From: Vermiculatibacterium agrestimuris
GTDB lineage: Bacteria > Bacillota > Clostridia > Oscillospirales > Oscillospiraceae
Reading direction: 5' to 3'
Assembly (NCBI RefSeq): GCF_943193085.1
Contig: NZ_CALPCU010000013.1
Coordinates: forward strand, 5,840-69,839
Length of the DNA: 64,000 nucleotides
In this document: in pieces, positions 40,029 to 47,532 of the stretch
Layout: every line of letters begins with the position of its first letter
Numbering within the stretch: position 1 is the first letter of the stretch
The notes under the pieces: model-generated
What the model was told of the DNA's origin: nothing
The model's input: only the letters and a program-made list of their open reading frames with translations
The model's database searches: none
Translations under genes and position numbers: made by a program

Positions 40029-40658
40029 ATGAGCAGCAACACGCCGGAATATAGCCGGGCCTATTATCAGGCCCACAGGGAAAAGACCGTCGAGCGGGTG
40101 AGGGCCTGGAGGCAGGCAAACCCGGAGAAGGTGCGGGAGGCGGCCCGGAAGAGCGTCAGGAAGTGGAGGGACGCCCACCCGGAGGAGGCAGCAAAAAAAG
40201 ACGCGGCGAACTACCGGCGGCGGGCCATGGACAAGGTGAAGCGGATCCTGGAGGCGAACTTCACCGGGGGCGGCTACCTCCTCACCCTGGACTTTACCGG
40301 GCTGAGTTTCCGGCCCGCCCGCTCGGTGATGCGGTCAGAGGCAGAGCGGATGATCCGGAGGCTGAGAGCTGACGACAGGGGAGCGGGGGAGGAACTGCGG
40401 TACATATACGCCGCCGATCTGGCGGAGGGGCCGGTGGTGCGCCTGCTGGTCAATGAGGGCGGGCTGGACTTCGCCCAGGGCCCGGAGGGGGCCCTTGACC
40501 GGGTGGCGCGGCTGTGGCAGGTCGGCGGGGTGCATATCGTCCATGCGGACAGGGCCAACGGCTGGGGCGGGCTGCTGGAGCTTCTGACGCCGGGCACGGC
40601 GGCGGGTGGCCGGAGCTGGACACGCTCCCGCAATATGCGGGAACCGATGGAAGACTGA
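40029..40658 (+). CDS. Catalytically dead paralogue of the rolling-circle Rep protein
   Basis: A 209-residue protein. An N-terminal basic helical domain (SRAYYQAHREKTVERVRAWRQANPEKVREAARKSVRKWRD), as in HNH/intron-linked DNA-binding helices, precedes a region aligning with the Rep at 40723: NFT...LLTLDF, EELRYIYAADL, VVRLLVN, RLWQVGGVHIV, GWGGLLEL, WTRSRNMREPM. At the position of the HHHLIL metal motif it reads VVRLLV, and YLSK becomes a stretch without Tyr. It probably lost catalysis but kept the fold. Confidence 0.7.
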   Translation: MSSNTPEYSRAYYQAHREKTVERVRAWRQANPEKVREAARKSVRKWRDAHPEEAAKKDAANYRRRAMDKVKRILEANFTGGGYLLTLDFTGLSFRPARSVMRSEAERMIRRLRADDRGAGEELRYIYAADLAEGPVVRLLVNEGGLDFAQGPEGALDRVARLWQVGGVHIVHADRANGWGGLLELLTPGTAAGGRSWTRSRNMREPMED

Positions 40659-40722
40659 AGAGCTGGGGCGGGGACAACACCCGCCCCGGCTTTGCCGTAT
40701 CTATACGAGAGGACGGGGAAGC

Positions 40723-41457
40723 GTGGCAAAACGGAAGAAGACTATCATATCGGGGCCTATTGTGGAAGCGGTGATCTACACGCCACCGGAGCCCAGGGAC
40801 GGCCCCAGGGCGCGGGCGGAGAAGTCCAGAATGACCACGGCGGCCCAGAAGGCGATCAATGACAACTGCGCCAGGCGGAGGCTGTCACGGCTGATCTCCA
40901 CAAACTTCACATGGCGGGATCTCGTTGCCACGCTGACATACCGGGACGGAAGCTTACCGGCCAACCGCAAGGAGGCGCGGAAGCTGATGCGGGCCTTCCT
41001 GCGGAAGCTGAGAGAGGTCAGGCGGCGGCGGGGCGTCGATCTCAGATATATCTACGTCACAGAGGACAAGCACGGGGAAGGGCGCCTCCACCATCATCTG
41101 ATCCTCAACGCCACGGGGGAGGACGTGGAAGAGCTGCGGAGCCTGTGGAGCTATGGGGACATTGTAGACGTCCAGTATGTAGGCAAGCACGACTTTGACG
41201 GCTGGGCGGTCTATCTGAGCAAGGAGGCGGGAGACCGGCCCAACGGGGCCCAGATGTGGACGCCTTCCCGGAACCTGAAGAAGCCCATTGTGAAATATGA
41301 GTATGTGCCCAGCGACACCACCTTGACGCCTCCACCCGGAGCCCTTCCCCTTGACCGGAAGGAGGGAGGAGGCTTATACGGGAGCTTCTGCTATATCCGT
41401 TACCGTCTGCGGGATAACGGGGGCGGCGGAGGCTTCCCGATGTACCTTGACAACTGA
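40723..41457 (+). CDS. Rolling-circle replication initiator (HUH Rep)
   Basis: A 244-residue protein. HUH motif in GEGRLHHHLILNATG (about residue 122-133), upstream RCR motif 1-like segment DLVATLTYRD, and motif 3 with catalytic Tyr in GWAVYLSKEAGD (YxxK). The C-terminal tail is Pro/Gly-rich. It would nick the element's double-strand origin after excision, suggesting plasmid-like replication. GTG start. Directly preceded by its inactive paralogue. Confidence 0.82.
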   Translation: MAKRKKTIISGPIVEAVIYTPPEPRDGPRARAEKSRMTTAAQKAINDNCARRRLSRLISTNFTWRDLVATLTYRDGSLPANRKEARKLMRAFLRKLREVRRRRGVDLRYIYVTEDKHGEGRLHHHLILNATGEDVEELRSLWSYGDIVDVQYVGKHDFDGWAVYLSKEAGDRPNGAQMWTPSRNLKKPIVKYEYVPSDTTLTPPPGALPLDRKEGGGLYGSFCYIRYRLRDNGGGGGFPMYLDN

Positions 41458-41608
41458 ACACCGAGCGGGAGAAGGAGAGAAGGCCCCCTCCTATCAGGCT
41501 TGTACGTGACTATATCTTTGGAACACGCCCGGAGAAAATGAGGAAAACGGCGGACAGCCAGGAAGAAAACATGGTAAAATCAGAGCAACAGGAAAGGCGG
41601 TGGTCAAC

Positions 41609-41857
41609 ATGCCGTTGATGATCCAGACAAAGGCCGACGAGACCGGGAAGGAGTGGCTGAGATGCCCGTTTTGCAGGCGGAAACTGCTACGGCTGGAAGA
41701 GGACAGCGAGGCCCGAGGCGTCGGGCTGTGGTGCGTGCGCTGTAAATGCGAGCTGGAAATGGACGTTACGCCCGGTGAGAATGGGCATGAAGTCACAGTC
41801 AAACGGGCCTTGCGGAGGGTGGAAAGGGAGGCTTTTTGTTCGGATTTTGGGGGGTGA
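41609..41857 (+). CDS. Cysteine-rich KTR-like zinc protein
   Basis: An 82-residue protein with LRCPFCRRKLLRLEEDSEARGVGLWCVRCKCELEM, closely following the KTR pattern CPxCxxK...L.....LxCxxCK found in clostridial mobile elements. The 653 bp that follow to the next gene (41858-42510) contain no convincing ORF: GC-rich sequence, a terminator, the right attachment repeat and the next gene's promoter. Confidence 0.72.
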   Translation: MPLMIQTKADETGKEWLRCPFCRRKLLRLEEDSEARGVGLWCVRCKCELEMDVTPGENGHEVTVKRALRRVEREAFCSDFGG

Positions 41858-42242
41858 AACTGCCAGGAGGCTACGTGTCGCCCGTGTGCCCGTGTGCTTG
41901 CGCTATGCGGGCGAGGAATGGGGCCAAGCCCAACGGCGGCAAGGGCTACACCCCTCTTCAAAAAGTTTGAAGGCGAGGGTTGAAAAGACCCCGTTGCCCC
42001 TCGCGTGTGAGAAAAATTCCCACATCACGCCCCGGAAAGGCGGGAAAATCCGGGGAATTTTTACCGGGCTTTCGGGCTGTGGGCCGGGAACGCTTGGGCG
42101 TGCGAACAAGACACCACGCGCCCACGCGGGCGCGGCCCCTACGGGGCAGACCCCTCCCCCCCGGTCGAAAAGTTTAGACTTTGGGCCGGGAGACCGCATA
42201 GCCCCCTTCGTGAGAGATTTTTTCCCCATATGGATGAAAAAA

Positions 42243-42279
42243 TGGGAGTGTCCCCAAGCTGGGACGCTCCTATTTTTTG
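42243..42279 (+). terminator. Terminator near the right end of the element
   Basis: GGAGTGTCCC / GGGACGCTCC with one G-U pair, then TATTTTTTG. Confidence 0.8.
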
Positions 42280-42288
42280 AGACCAAAA

Positions 42289-42312
42289 GTTTTCCCTTTA
42301 GTTTTCCCTTTA
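42289..42312. repeat. Right attachment repeat (attR)
   Basis: 24 bp identical to 35356-35379. Confidence 0.75.
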
Positions 42313-42416
42313 GCGCTTCAAAAAAAGCCCGCAGAAAAGTGGAAGGAATTAGAAGGAAATGCGGGAAAACGTTGGGAAATAAGGAAAAAGGTTAAAGACC
42401 GGGAAGAACTGGGCGA

Positions 42417-42433
42417 ATTACAAAATAATAACA
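42417..42433 (-). promoter_or_regulatory. WalR-like box upstream of the Ig-like protein gene
   Basis: Minus strand TGTTAT-TATTT-TGTAAT exactly fits TGTWAH-N5-TGTWAH. A similar but imperfect copy lies at 35275-35291 on the other flank of the element. Confidence 0.45.
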
Positions 42434-42449
42434 GTTGTGTCAAGAACAT

Positions 42450-42478
42450 TGACGATGCCGCCCGAAACGTGTAAAATA
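42450..42478 (+). promoter_or_regulatory. Promoter of the zinc-ribbon/Ig-like gene
   Basis: TTGACG, 17-bp spacer, TAAAAT, ending about 33 bp before the start codon. Confidence 0.6.
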
Positions 42479-42510
42479 GGAAAAGAAAAATCCGAAACGG
42501 AGGGAACGGC

Positions 42511-43551
42511 ATGGCACGGCGCGGCACGAAGAACGACCTTGTCAAATGTGAATATTGCGGAGAGATGTACTCCGTCACCTATAAGCACTGCCCCTTCTGC
42601 AATGAGGACGGCACAGGCCGTTGGAACGAGCCGGAGGAGCAGGAGGATTATTACAGCGAGAGAGACGCCCGCTCCGGCGGGGGCAAGCGACTGGCCGGCG
42701 GAAGCCGGCGGCGGGGCAACGGCCCCAGCGCAGGTTCCATTATCGGCGGCATCCTCTCTCTGATCCTGATCATCGCCGCCGTTTGTATCGTGGTCTCCCT
42801 GGTGAGATCCTTCCTGGGAGGAAAGGATCCCAAGCCCAAGGAGAGCGCCGTGCCGGATCCTTCGGCGGCGGTGAGTACGATCCCCTCCACCGCACCCACG
42901 CAGCCGGCCCTTCCCAGCGCGGATCCGGCGGTGCCCAGTCCCGGCCAGGCCGTGGAGCCCTCCGCGCCTCCGGTTCCCACGGTGACCACCCCCGCGGTGG
43001 ATCTGGTGACGCCTACCGGCTTTACATTGAGCAAGTCCGACTTTACCTTCGACCATGTGGGCGAGGTCTATAAGATCAAGGTGACTTACACGCCTGCCGA
43101 CGCCCATGGGGACATTTCCTGGAGATCCAGCAACCCCAACGTGGCCTCCGTGTCCTGGGATGGCACGGTGACGGCGGTGTCTCCCGGCACGGTCACCGTC
43201 ACCGCCACCGTGGCCGGGGTGGGGGAGAAGAGCTGTATCGTGCGCTGCAGCTTCTCCAGCTCGTCCGCGCCGGTCTCCTCCGGGCAGTCCGGATCGGAGG
43301 GCACCCAGACGCCGGATACATCCTCCGCCGCCAAGCTCAGCCGGAGCGACTTTACATTGAGCTCTGTGGGCGACAGCTGGCGGCTGGTGGTCTCCGGCAC
43401 CAGCTCCGCCGTGACCTGGGCCTCCAGCAACAGCGAGGTGGCCACAGTTGGGGCGGACGGCACCGTCACCGCCGTGAGCAAGGGTACCTGCAACGTCACC
43501 GCCACAGTGGACGGGGTCACCCTCAAGTGCATCGTGCGCTGCAACTGGTGA
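42511..43551 (+). CDS. Membrane protein with zinc ribbon and two bacterial Ig-like (Big2) domains
   Basis: A 346-residue protein. The N-terminal cytosolic zinc ribbon (C13, C16, C27, C30: KCEYCGEMYSVTYKHCPFC), one transmembrane helix (about 74-98), a Pro/Ala/Ser-rich outside linker, and two Big2-type modules (about 168-250 and 275-346) with repeated VTW(A/R)SSN and DGTVTAVSxGTxxVTATV motifs. Probably a surface-exposed adhesion or wall-associated protein. Ends at a strong terminator. Confidence 0.87.
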   Translation: MARRGTKNDLVKCEYCGEMYSVTYKHCPFCNEDGTGRWNEPEEQEDYYSERDARSGGGKRLAGGSRRRGNGPSAGSIIGGILSLILIIAAVCIVVSLVRSFLGGKDPKPKESAVPDPSAAVSTIPSTAPTQPALPSADPAVPSPGQAVEPSAPPVPTVTTPAVDLVTPTGFTLSKSDFTFDHVGEVYKIKVTYTPADAHGDISWRSSNPNVASVSWDGTVTAVSPGTVTVTATVAGVGEKSCIVRCSFSSSSAPVSSGQSGSEGTQTPDTSSAAKLSRSDFTLSSVGDSWRLVVSGTSSAVTWASSNSEVATVGADGTVTAVSKGTCNVTATVDGVTLKCIVRCNW

Positions 43552-43565
43552 TCGAAAGAGAGAGA

Positions 43566-43595
43566 AAGGGACGGCCCTCGGGCCGTCCCTTTTTT
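43566..43595 (+). terminator. Rho-independent terminator
   Basis: GGGACGGCCC / GGGCCGTCCC with a 2-nt apex (TC), then TTTTTT. Confidence 0.9.
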
Positions 43596-43822
43596 GCGCC
43601 TTTTCGGCAGAAGGACTTCGGACAAAGTGACGAGGAGGGCGACATAAAAGCGGAAGTTATCTGTATATGTTGCTCAAAAAATGGATTTTTCACAAATAAC
43701 CGCAGTTTTGTCCAGTGGATATTAAAACCGGCGTTTTGTAAAATATAATCATACCGAGCGCCAGAACTGTCTCTTGTTTTGGCAGGATAAACAAACAATC
43801 AACCTAAGGAGGAGTACATCGT

Positions 43823-45241
43823 ATGAAAAAGCGTATTCTCGCGCTGACCCTGTCCCTGGCCATGACGGCCGGTCTGCTCGCCGGCTGCGGCGGCGACAAC
43901 AATCCCCCGGCGGAGAGTAAGGCGGCCGATCCCGCCCCGGCTCAGTCCCAGGCGGCCGATCCCGCTCCCGCTACCCCCGACACCTCCAACATGAGCGAGG
44001 TGCAGAAGATCATTGCCGAGGCCGAGACCATGAGTTGGGAAGACCTGGCCAAAAAGGCCATCGAGGAGTCCAACGGCAAGACCTTCTTCGGCGTGGGCAA
44101 CTCCAGCCGCGGCAAGTCTGCCCTGCCCCTGTTCATCGAGGCTCTGCAGGCCATCGACTCGGGCTACAACATGGAGTTCGAGTGGCAGCAGCCCAAGAAC
44201 AACAAGATCTTCGACCAGCTCACCGCCGACTCCCTGAAGCCTGAGGGCACCTTCGCCATGACCCTCATCCAGGACGGCAACCAGATCGAGAGCAAGATGG
44301 TGCAGACCGGCATCCTGGATACCTTTATCCCCAAGGAGTGGGCCGAGGCCAACGGCACCACCGCCGACGCCTATGACGGCTTCCTGCCCCTGCAGACCCT
44401 GAACAAGGTCTTTATGTACAACAACACCGGCTCCAAGACCTACGACAACTGCTGGGACTTCGTGGCCGAGGGCGAGCACGGCCTGTACATGGATATCGAC
44501 TCCGAGATCGTGGGCAAGAACTTTCTGTACATGCTTACCGAGGATACTTACGCCGGCTGGCTCAAGGAGGCCTTTGACGCCCTGAGCGCTGAGGAGCAGG
44601 CCTACTTCCAGCCCGTCATCAATGAGATGAAGTCCGAGGCCGAGGATCTGGGCCTGGGCGCCAACGGCGCTTATGCTCTGGCCTGGATCAAGCTGTGGGT
44701 GGAGTCCTACAACGCCCAGACCGACGACGGCCCCATCTGCAACACCCTGGTGGACAAATCCGCCACCGATCAGTTCGGCCTGCTGGTGTACTCCAAGCTG
44801 CGCTCCGTGGAGGAGTCCAGCTCCGTATCCGTCAACAACATCAACGTGGCGGCCTATGACGACGGCTATACCGGCATCGGCGGCTACGGCTACTGCCACT
44901 ACCTGTTCGTCACCGACAACAGCCCCCTGCCCTGGACTGCCTGCGCCTTCATCCGCTACATGACCTGCGATGTGGACGGCTTCTCCGCCTGGGGCAAGGA
45001 CATGGGCGGCTACTCCTCCAACCCCACCGTGGCCGAGGGCACCGAGGCCAAGTACGGCCACTCCAAGGGCGGCATGGCTGAGGACGGCACCACCGTTCAG
45101 TTCGAGGCCAAGAACGACCGTGGCTACGACTGGTGGACCGGCGAGGGCAAGCTGGTTCTGGAGGATCCCGAGTACTGCGCCGACGTGGCCTTTACCGTGG
45201 GCTCCTGGATCGAGATGCTGACCAAGTATTCCGCGGGCTGA
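43823..45241 (+). CDS. ABC importer extracellular binding lipoprotein 1
   Basis: A 472-residue lipoprotein (lipobox LLAGC, Cys22) with an Ala/Pro-rich tether and a class-II type binding fold resembling iron/polyamine/phosphonate binding proteins. It is a close paralogue of the lipoprotein at 45962. The tether ESKAADPAPAQSQAADPAP and long tracts such as TGILDTFIPKEWAEA and NCWDFVAEGEHGLYMDIDSE are identical. Ligand not deducible. Heads a cluster with permease and ATPase genes downstream. Confidence 0.9.
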   Translation: MKKRILALTLSLAMTAGLLAGCGGDNNPPAESKAADPAPAQSQAADPAPATPDTSNMSEVQKIIAEAETMSWEDLAKKAIEESNGKTFFGVGNSSRGKSALPLFIEALQAIDSGYNMEFEWQQPKNNKIFDQLTADSLKPEGTFAMTLIQDGNQIESKMVQTGILDTFIPKEWAEANGTTADAYDGFLPLQTLNKVFMYNNTGSKTYDNCWDFVAEGEHGLYMDIDSEIVGKNFLYMLTEDTYAGWLKEAFDALSAEEQAYFQPVINEMKSEAEDLGLGANGAYALAWIKLWVESYNAQTDDGPICNTLVDKSATDQFGLLVYSKLRSVEESSSVSVNNINVAAYDDGYTGIGGYGYCHYLFVTDNSPLPWTACAFIRYMTCDVDGFSAWGKDMGGYSSNPTVAEGTEAKYGHSKGGMAEDGTTVQFEAKNDRGYDWWTGEGKLVLEDPEYCADVAFTVGSWIEMLTKYSAG

Positions 45242-45257
45242 TTTAAGCATAGCCTAT

Positions 45258-45287
45258 CTGCCCCGGCACGATTTCGTGCCGGGGCAG
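45258..45287 (+). other. Intercistronic hairpin
   Basis: CTGCCCCGGCACG / CGTGCCGGGGCAG with an ATTT loop and no T-run. It may stabilise the upstream binding-protein mRNA, as seen after other binding-protein genes. Confidence 0.6.
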
Positions 45288-45307
45288 TAGCTAAAAGGGG
45301 AATTTTC

Positions 45308-45919
45308 ATGATCAAAAATGTAATTTTTGACGTGGGCGGCGTGCTCATGGACTTTGACACTGGAGCCCTGTGCCGGGCACTGACCGAGAACGAGGCGGAC
45401 GCCCAGCTCCTCGATGCGGAGACCTTTGGTCACCCGGACTGGATCTCCCTGGATCGGGGCGTACCTGAGGCGGCGGTACTGGCTGGGTTTCAGTCGCACC
45501 TGCCCCAGCGCCTGCATGCCGCCGCCGCCGAGCTGCTCAAGCGTTGGGATGAGTGGCTGACGCCGGAGAAGGATATCAACGCTCTGGCTTTGGAGCTGGA
45601 TGCCATGGGGATCCAAGTGTATATCCTTTCCAACACCTCTCCGGAGTTTTACCGCTTCAGCAAACGGATCCCGGCCTGGCCGGTGGTGAAGGGCTGCATC
45701 CTCTCCTTTGAGGAGAAGCTCCTGAAGCCTGATCCGGAGATCTACCGCCGCCTGTTGTCCAGGTTCGGACTGGCTCCGGGGGAAAGCTTCTTTGTGGATG
45801 ACAACCATTTGAATATCGAGGCTGCCAAGTGGTGCGGCCTGAAAGGGGAGCTCTACCGGCACGATATCGTGCGCCTGCGGGCGAGCCTGCGGGCCGAAGG
45901 GGTAGAGGTAAAACCCTGA
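45308..45919 (+). CDS. HAD-superfamily phosphatase, YihX-like
   Basis: A 203-residue HAD subfamily IA hydrolase. Motif I is FDVGGVLMDFD (nucleophile Asp, with Gly at the +2 site as in YihX-type DLGNV enzymes), motif II Ser/Asn in YILSNTS, motif III Lys in EEKLLKPDPEIY, motif IV FFVDDNHLN. Small cap domain. It would dephosphorylate a small phosphorylated metabolite. Its place between two binding-protein genes suggests processing of the imported compound. Confidence 0.9.
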   Translation: MIKNVIFDVGGVLMDFDTGALCRALTENEADAQLLDAETFGHPDWISLDRGVPEAAVLAGFQSHLPQRLHAAAAELLKRWDEWLTPEKDINALALELDAMGIQVYILSNTSPEFYRFSKRIPAWPVVKGCILSFEEKLLKPDPEIYRRLLSRFGLAPGESFFVDDNHLNIEAAKWCGLKGELYRHDIVRLRASLRAEGVEVKP

Positions 45920-45961
45920 AACATAGCAAAGAACTGCTTTTAATAACAGAAGGGAGATCAT

Positions 45962-47386
45962 ATGGTTATGACTGGGTTTAAACGTATTTTATCCGGTTCC
46001 CTGGCGCTGAGCCTGTGCCTGTCTCTGGCCGGCTGCGGCGGCAACAACAATCCCCCGGCGGAGAGTAAGGCGGCCGATCCCGCCCCGGCTCAGTCCCAGG
46101 CGGCCGATCCCGCCCCCGCCACGCCGGACACCTCCAACATGAGCGAGGTGGAGAAGATCATCGCCGAGGCTGAGACCATGACCCTGGAGGAGCTGGCGAA
46201 GAAGGCCATTGAGGAGTCCAACGGCAAGACCTTCCATGCCGTGGGCAACTCCAGCCGCACCCCCACCGCCATTACCAACTTTATTGCCTACCTCCAGACC
46301 ATCGAGCCCAGCTATACGCTGGAGGAGGACTGGCAGACCCCCAAGAACAATAAGATCTTCGATCAGCTCACCGCCGACTCTCTGAAGGACACCGGCACCT
46401 TTGCCATGACCCTCATTCAGGACGGCAACCAGATCGAGAGCAAGATGGTGCAGACCGGCATCCTGGATACCTTTATCCCCAAGGAGTGGGCCGAGGCCAA
46501 GGGTACGACCGCCGACGAGTGGACCGGTTATCTGCCCATGCAGACCGGCAGCAAGGTCTTTATGTATAACAACCAGGGCAGCAAGACCTACGACAACTGC
46601 TGGGACTTCGTGGCCGAGGGCGAGCACGGCCTGTACATGGACATCGACTCTGAGATCGTGGGCAAGAACTTCCTCTATATGCTGACCCGGGACGACTATG
46701 CCGCCTGGCTCAAAGAGGCGTATGAGGCGCTTTCTGCCGAGGAGCAGGCTTACTTCACGCCCGTCATTGACGAGATGGCCGCAGACGCCACCGATTTGGG
46801 CCTTGGCCCCGATGGAAAGTATGCCCTGGCCTGGATCAAGCTGTGGGTGGAGTCCTACAATGCCCAGACCGACGATGGCCCCATCTGTAATATCCTGGTG
46901 GATAAATCCGCCGCCGACCAGTTCGGCCTGCTGGTCTACTCCAAGCTGCGCAGCGTGGAGGAATCCGCCTCCATTTCCAAGAACAACATCAATGTGGCCG
47001 CCTATCAGGACGGCTATCAGGGTATCGGCGGCTACGGCTACTGCCACTACCTGTTCGTCACCGACAACAGCCCCCTGCCCTGGACTGCCTGCGCGCTCAT
47101 CGCCTTTATCACGGAGACGGTGGACGGATACTCCGCCTGGGGCAAGGACATGGGCGGCTATTCCTCCAACCCCGAGCTGGCCGCTGAGATCGAAGAGGTC
47201 TACCAGCACTCCAAGGGCGGTATGGCTGAGGATGGCGTCACGGTAGAGTTTCCCGCCAAGAACGACCGTGGCTACGACTGGTGGTCTACGGAGGGCAAGC
47301 TGGTTCTGGAGGATCCCGAGTACTGCGCCGACGTGGCCTTTACCGTGGGCTCCTGGATCGAAATGCTGACCAAGTACGCCGCCTGA
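45962..47386 (+). CDS. ABC importer extracellular binding lipoprotein 2 (paralogue)
   Basis: A 474-residue lipoprotein (lipobox SLAGC) colinear with the protein at 43823 along its whole length, with differences concentrated in segments such as the 70-110 region (TPTAITNFIAYLQTIEPSYTLEEDW) and the C-terminal quarter. Long identical stretches show recent duplication or gene conversion. The pair may give two affinities or specificities to one transporter. RBS AAGGGAGATCAT. Confidence 0.9.
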   Translation: MVMTGFKRILSGSLALSLCLSLAGCGGNNNPPAESKAADPAPAQSQAADPAPATPDTSNMSEVEKIIAEAETMTLEELAKKAIEESNGKTFHAVGNSSRTPTAITNFIAYLQTIEPSYTLEEDWQTPKNNKIFDQLTADSLKDTGTFAMTLIQDGNQIESKMVQTGILDTFIPKEWAEAKGTTADEWTGYLPMQTGSKVFMYNNQGSKTYDNCWDFVAEGEHGLYMDIDSEIVGKNFLYMLTRDDYAAWLKEAYEALSAEEQAYFTPVIDEMAADATDLGLGPDGKYALAWIKLWVESYNAQTDDGPICNILVDKSAADQFGLLVYSKLRSVEESASISKNNINVAAYQDGYQGIGGYGYCHYLFVTDNSPLPWTACALIAFITETVDGYSAWGKDMGGYSSNPELAAEIEEVYQHSKGGMAEDGVTVEFPAKNDRGYDWWSTEGKLVLEDPEYCADVAFTVGSWIEMLTKYAA

Positions 47387-47450
47387 GATATCCCCATTTT
47401 CCTGTCTATGACCAGCCTGAGGACAGGGCTGCGGTGAAACAATAGCGGAA

Positions 47451-47498
47451 AAGGCACCCCCGGGGCGGTGTACCTGCCGCGCCGGGGGCGCCTTTTTT
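47451..47498 (+). terminator. Terminator or attenuator before the permease gene
   Basis: GGCACCCCCGG...CCGGGGGCGCC GC-rich hairpin, then TTTTTT. It may limit expression of the permease and ATPase relative to the binding proteins. Confidence 0.8.
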
Positions 47499-47532
47499 CC
47501 CAAGTCCTCCATTCTCAAGAGAGGAGCTGCCT

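Larger units (their letters stand above)
35356..42312. mobile_element. 6.9-kb integrative element with tyrosine integrase, type I toxin and Rep pair
   Basis: Bounded by identical 24-bp direct repeats (35356-35379 and 42289-42312; each is two tandem TTTTCCCTTTA units). Contents in order: integrase (-), small RNA and toxin/antitoxin locus, repressor (-), early operon of small genes (+), two Rep paralogues (+) and a KTR zinc protein (+). There are no capsid, terminase or secretion genes, so it is a plasmid-like integrative element or satellite rather than a complete prophage. Confidence 0.78.

Noticed and set aside
41858..42288. Possible coding frame (206 codons from 41775) between the KTR protein and the right attachment repeat
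   Set aside because: Product is low-complexity Arg/Pro/Thr-rich with no RBS at a plausible start; treated as non-coding end of the element.
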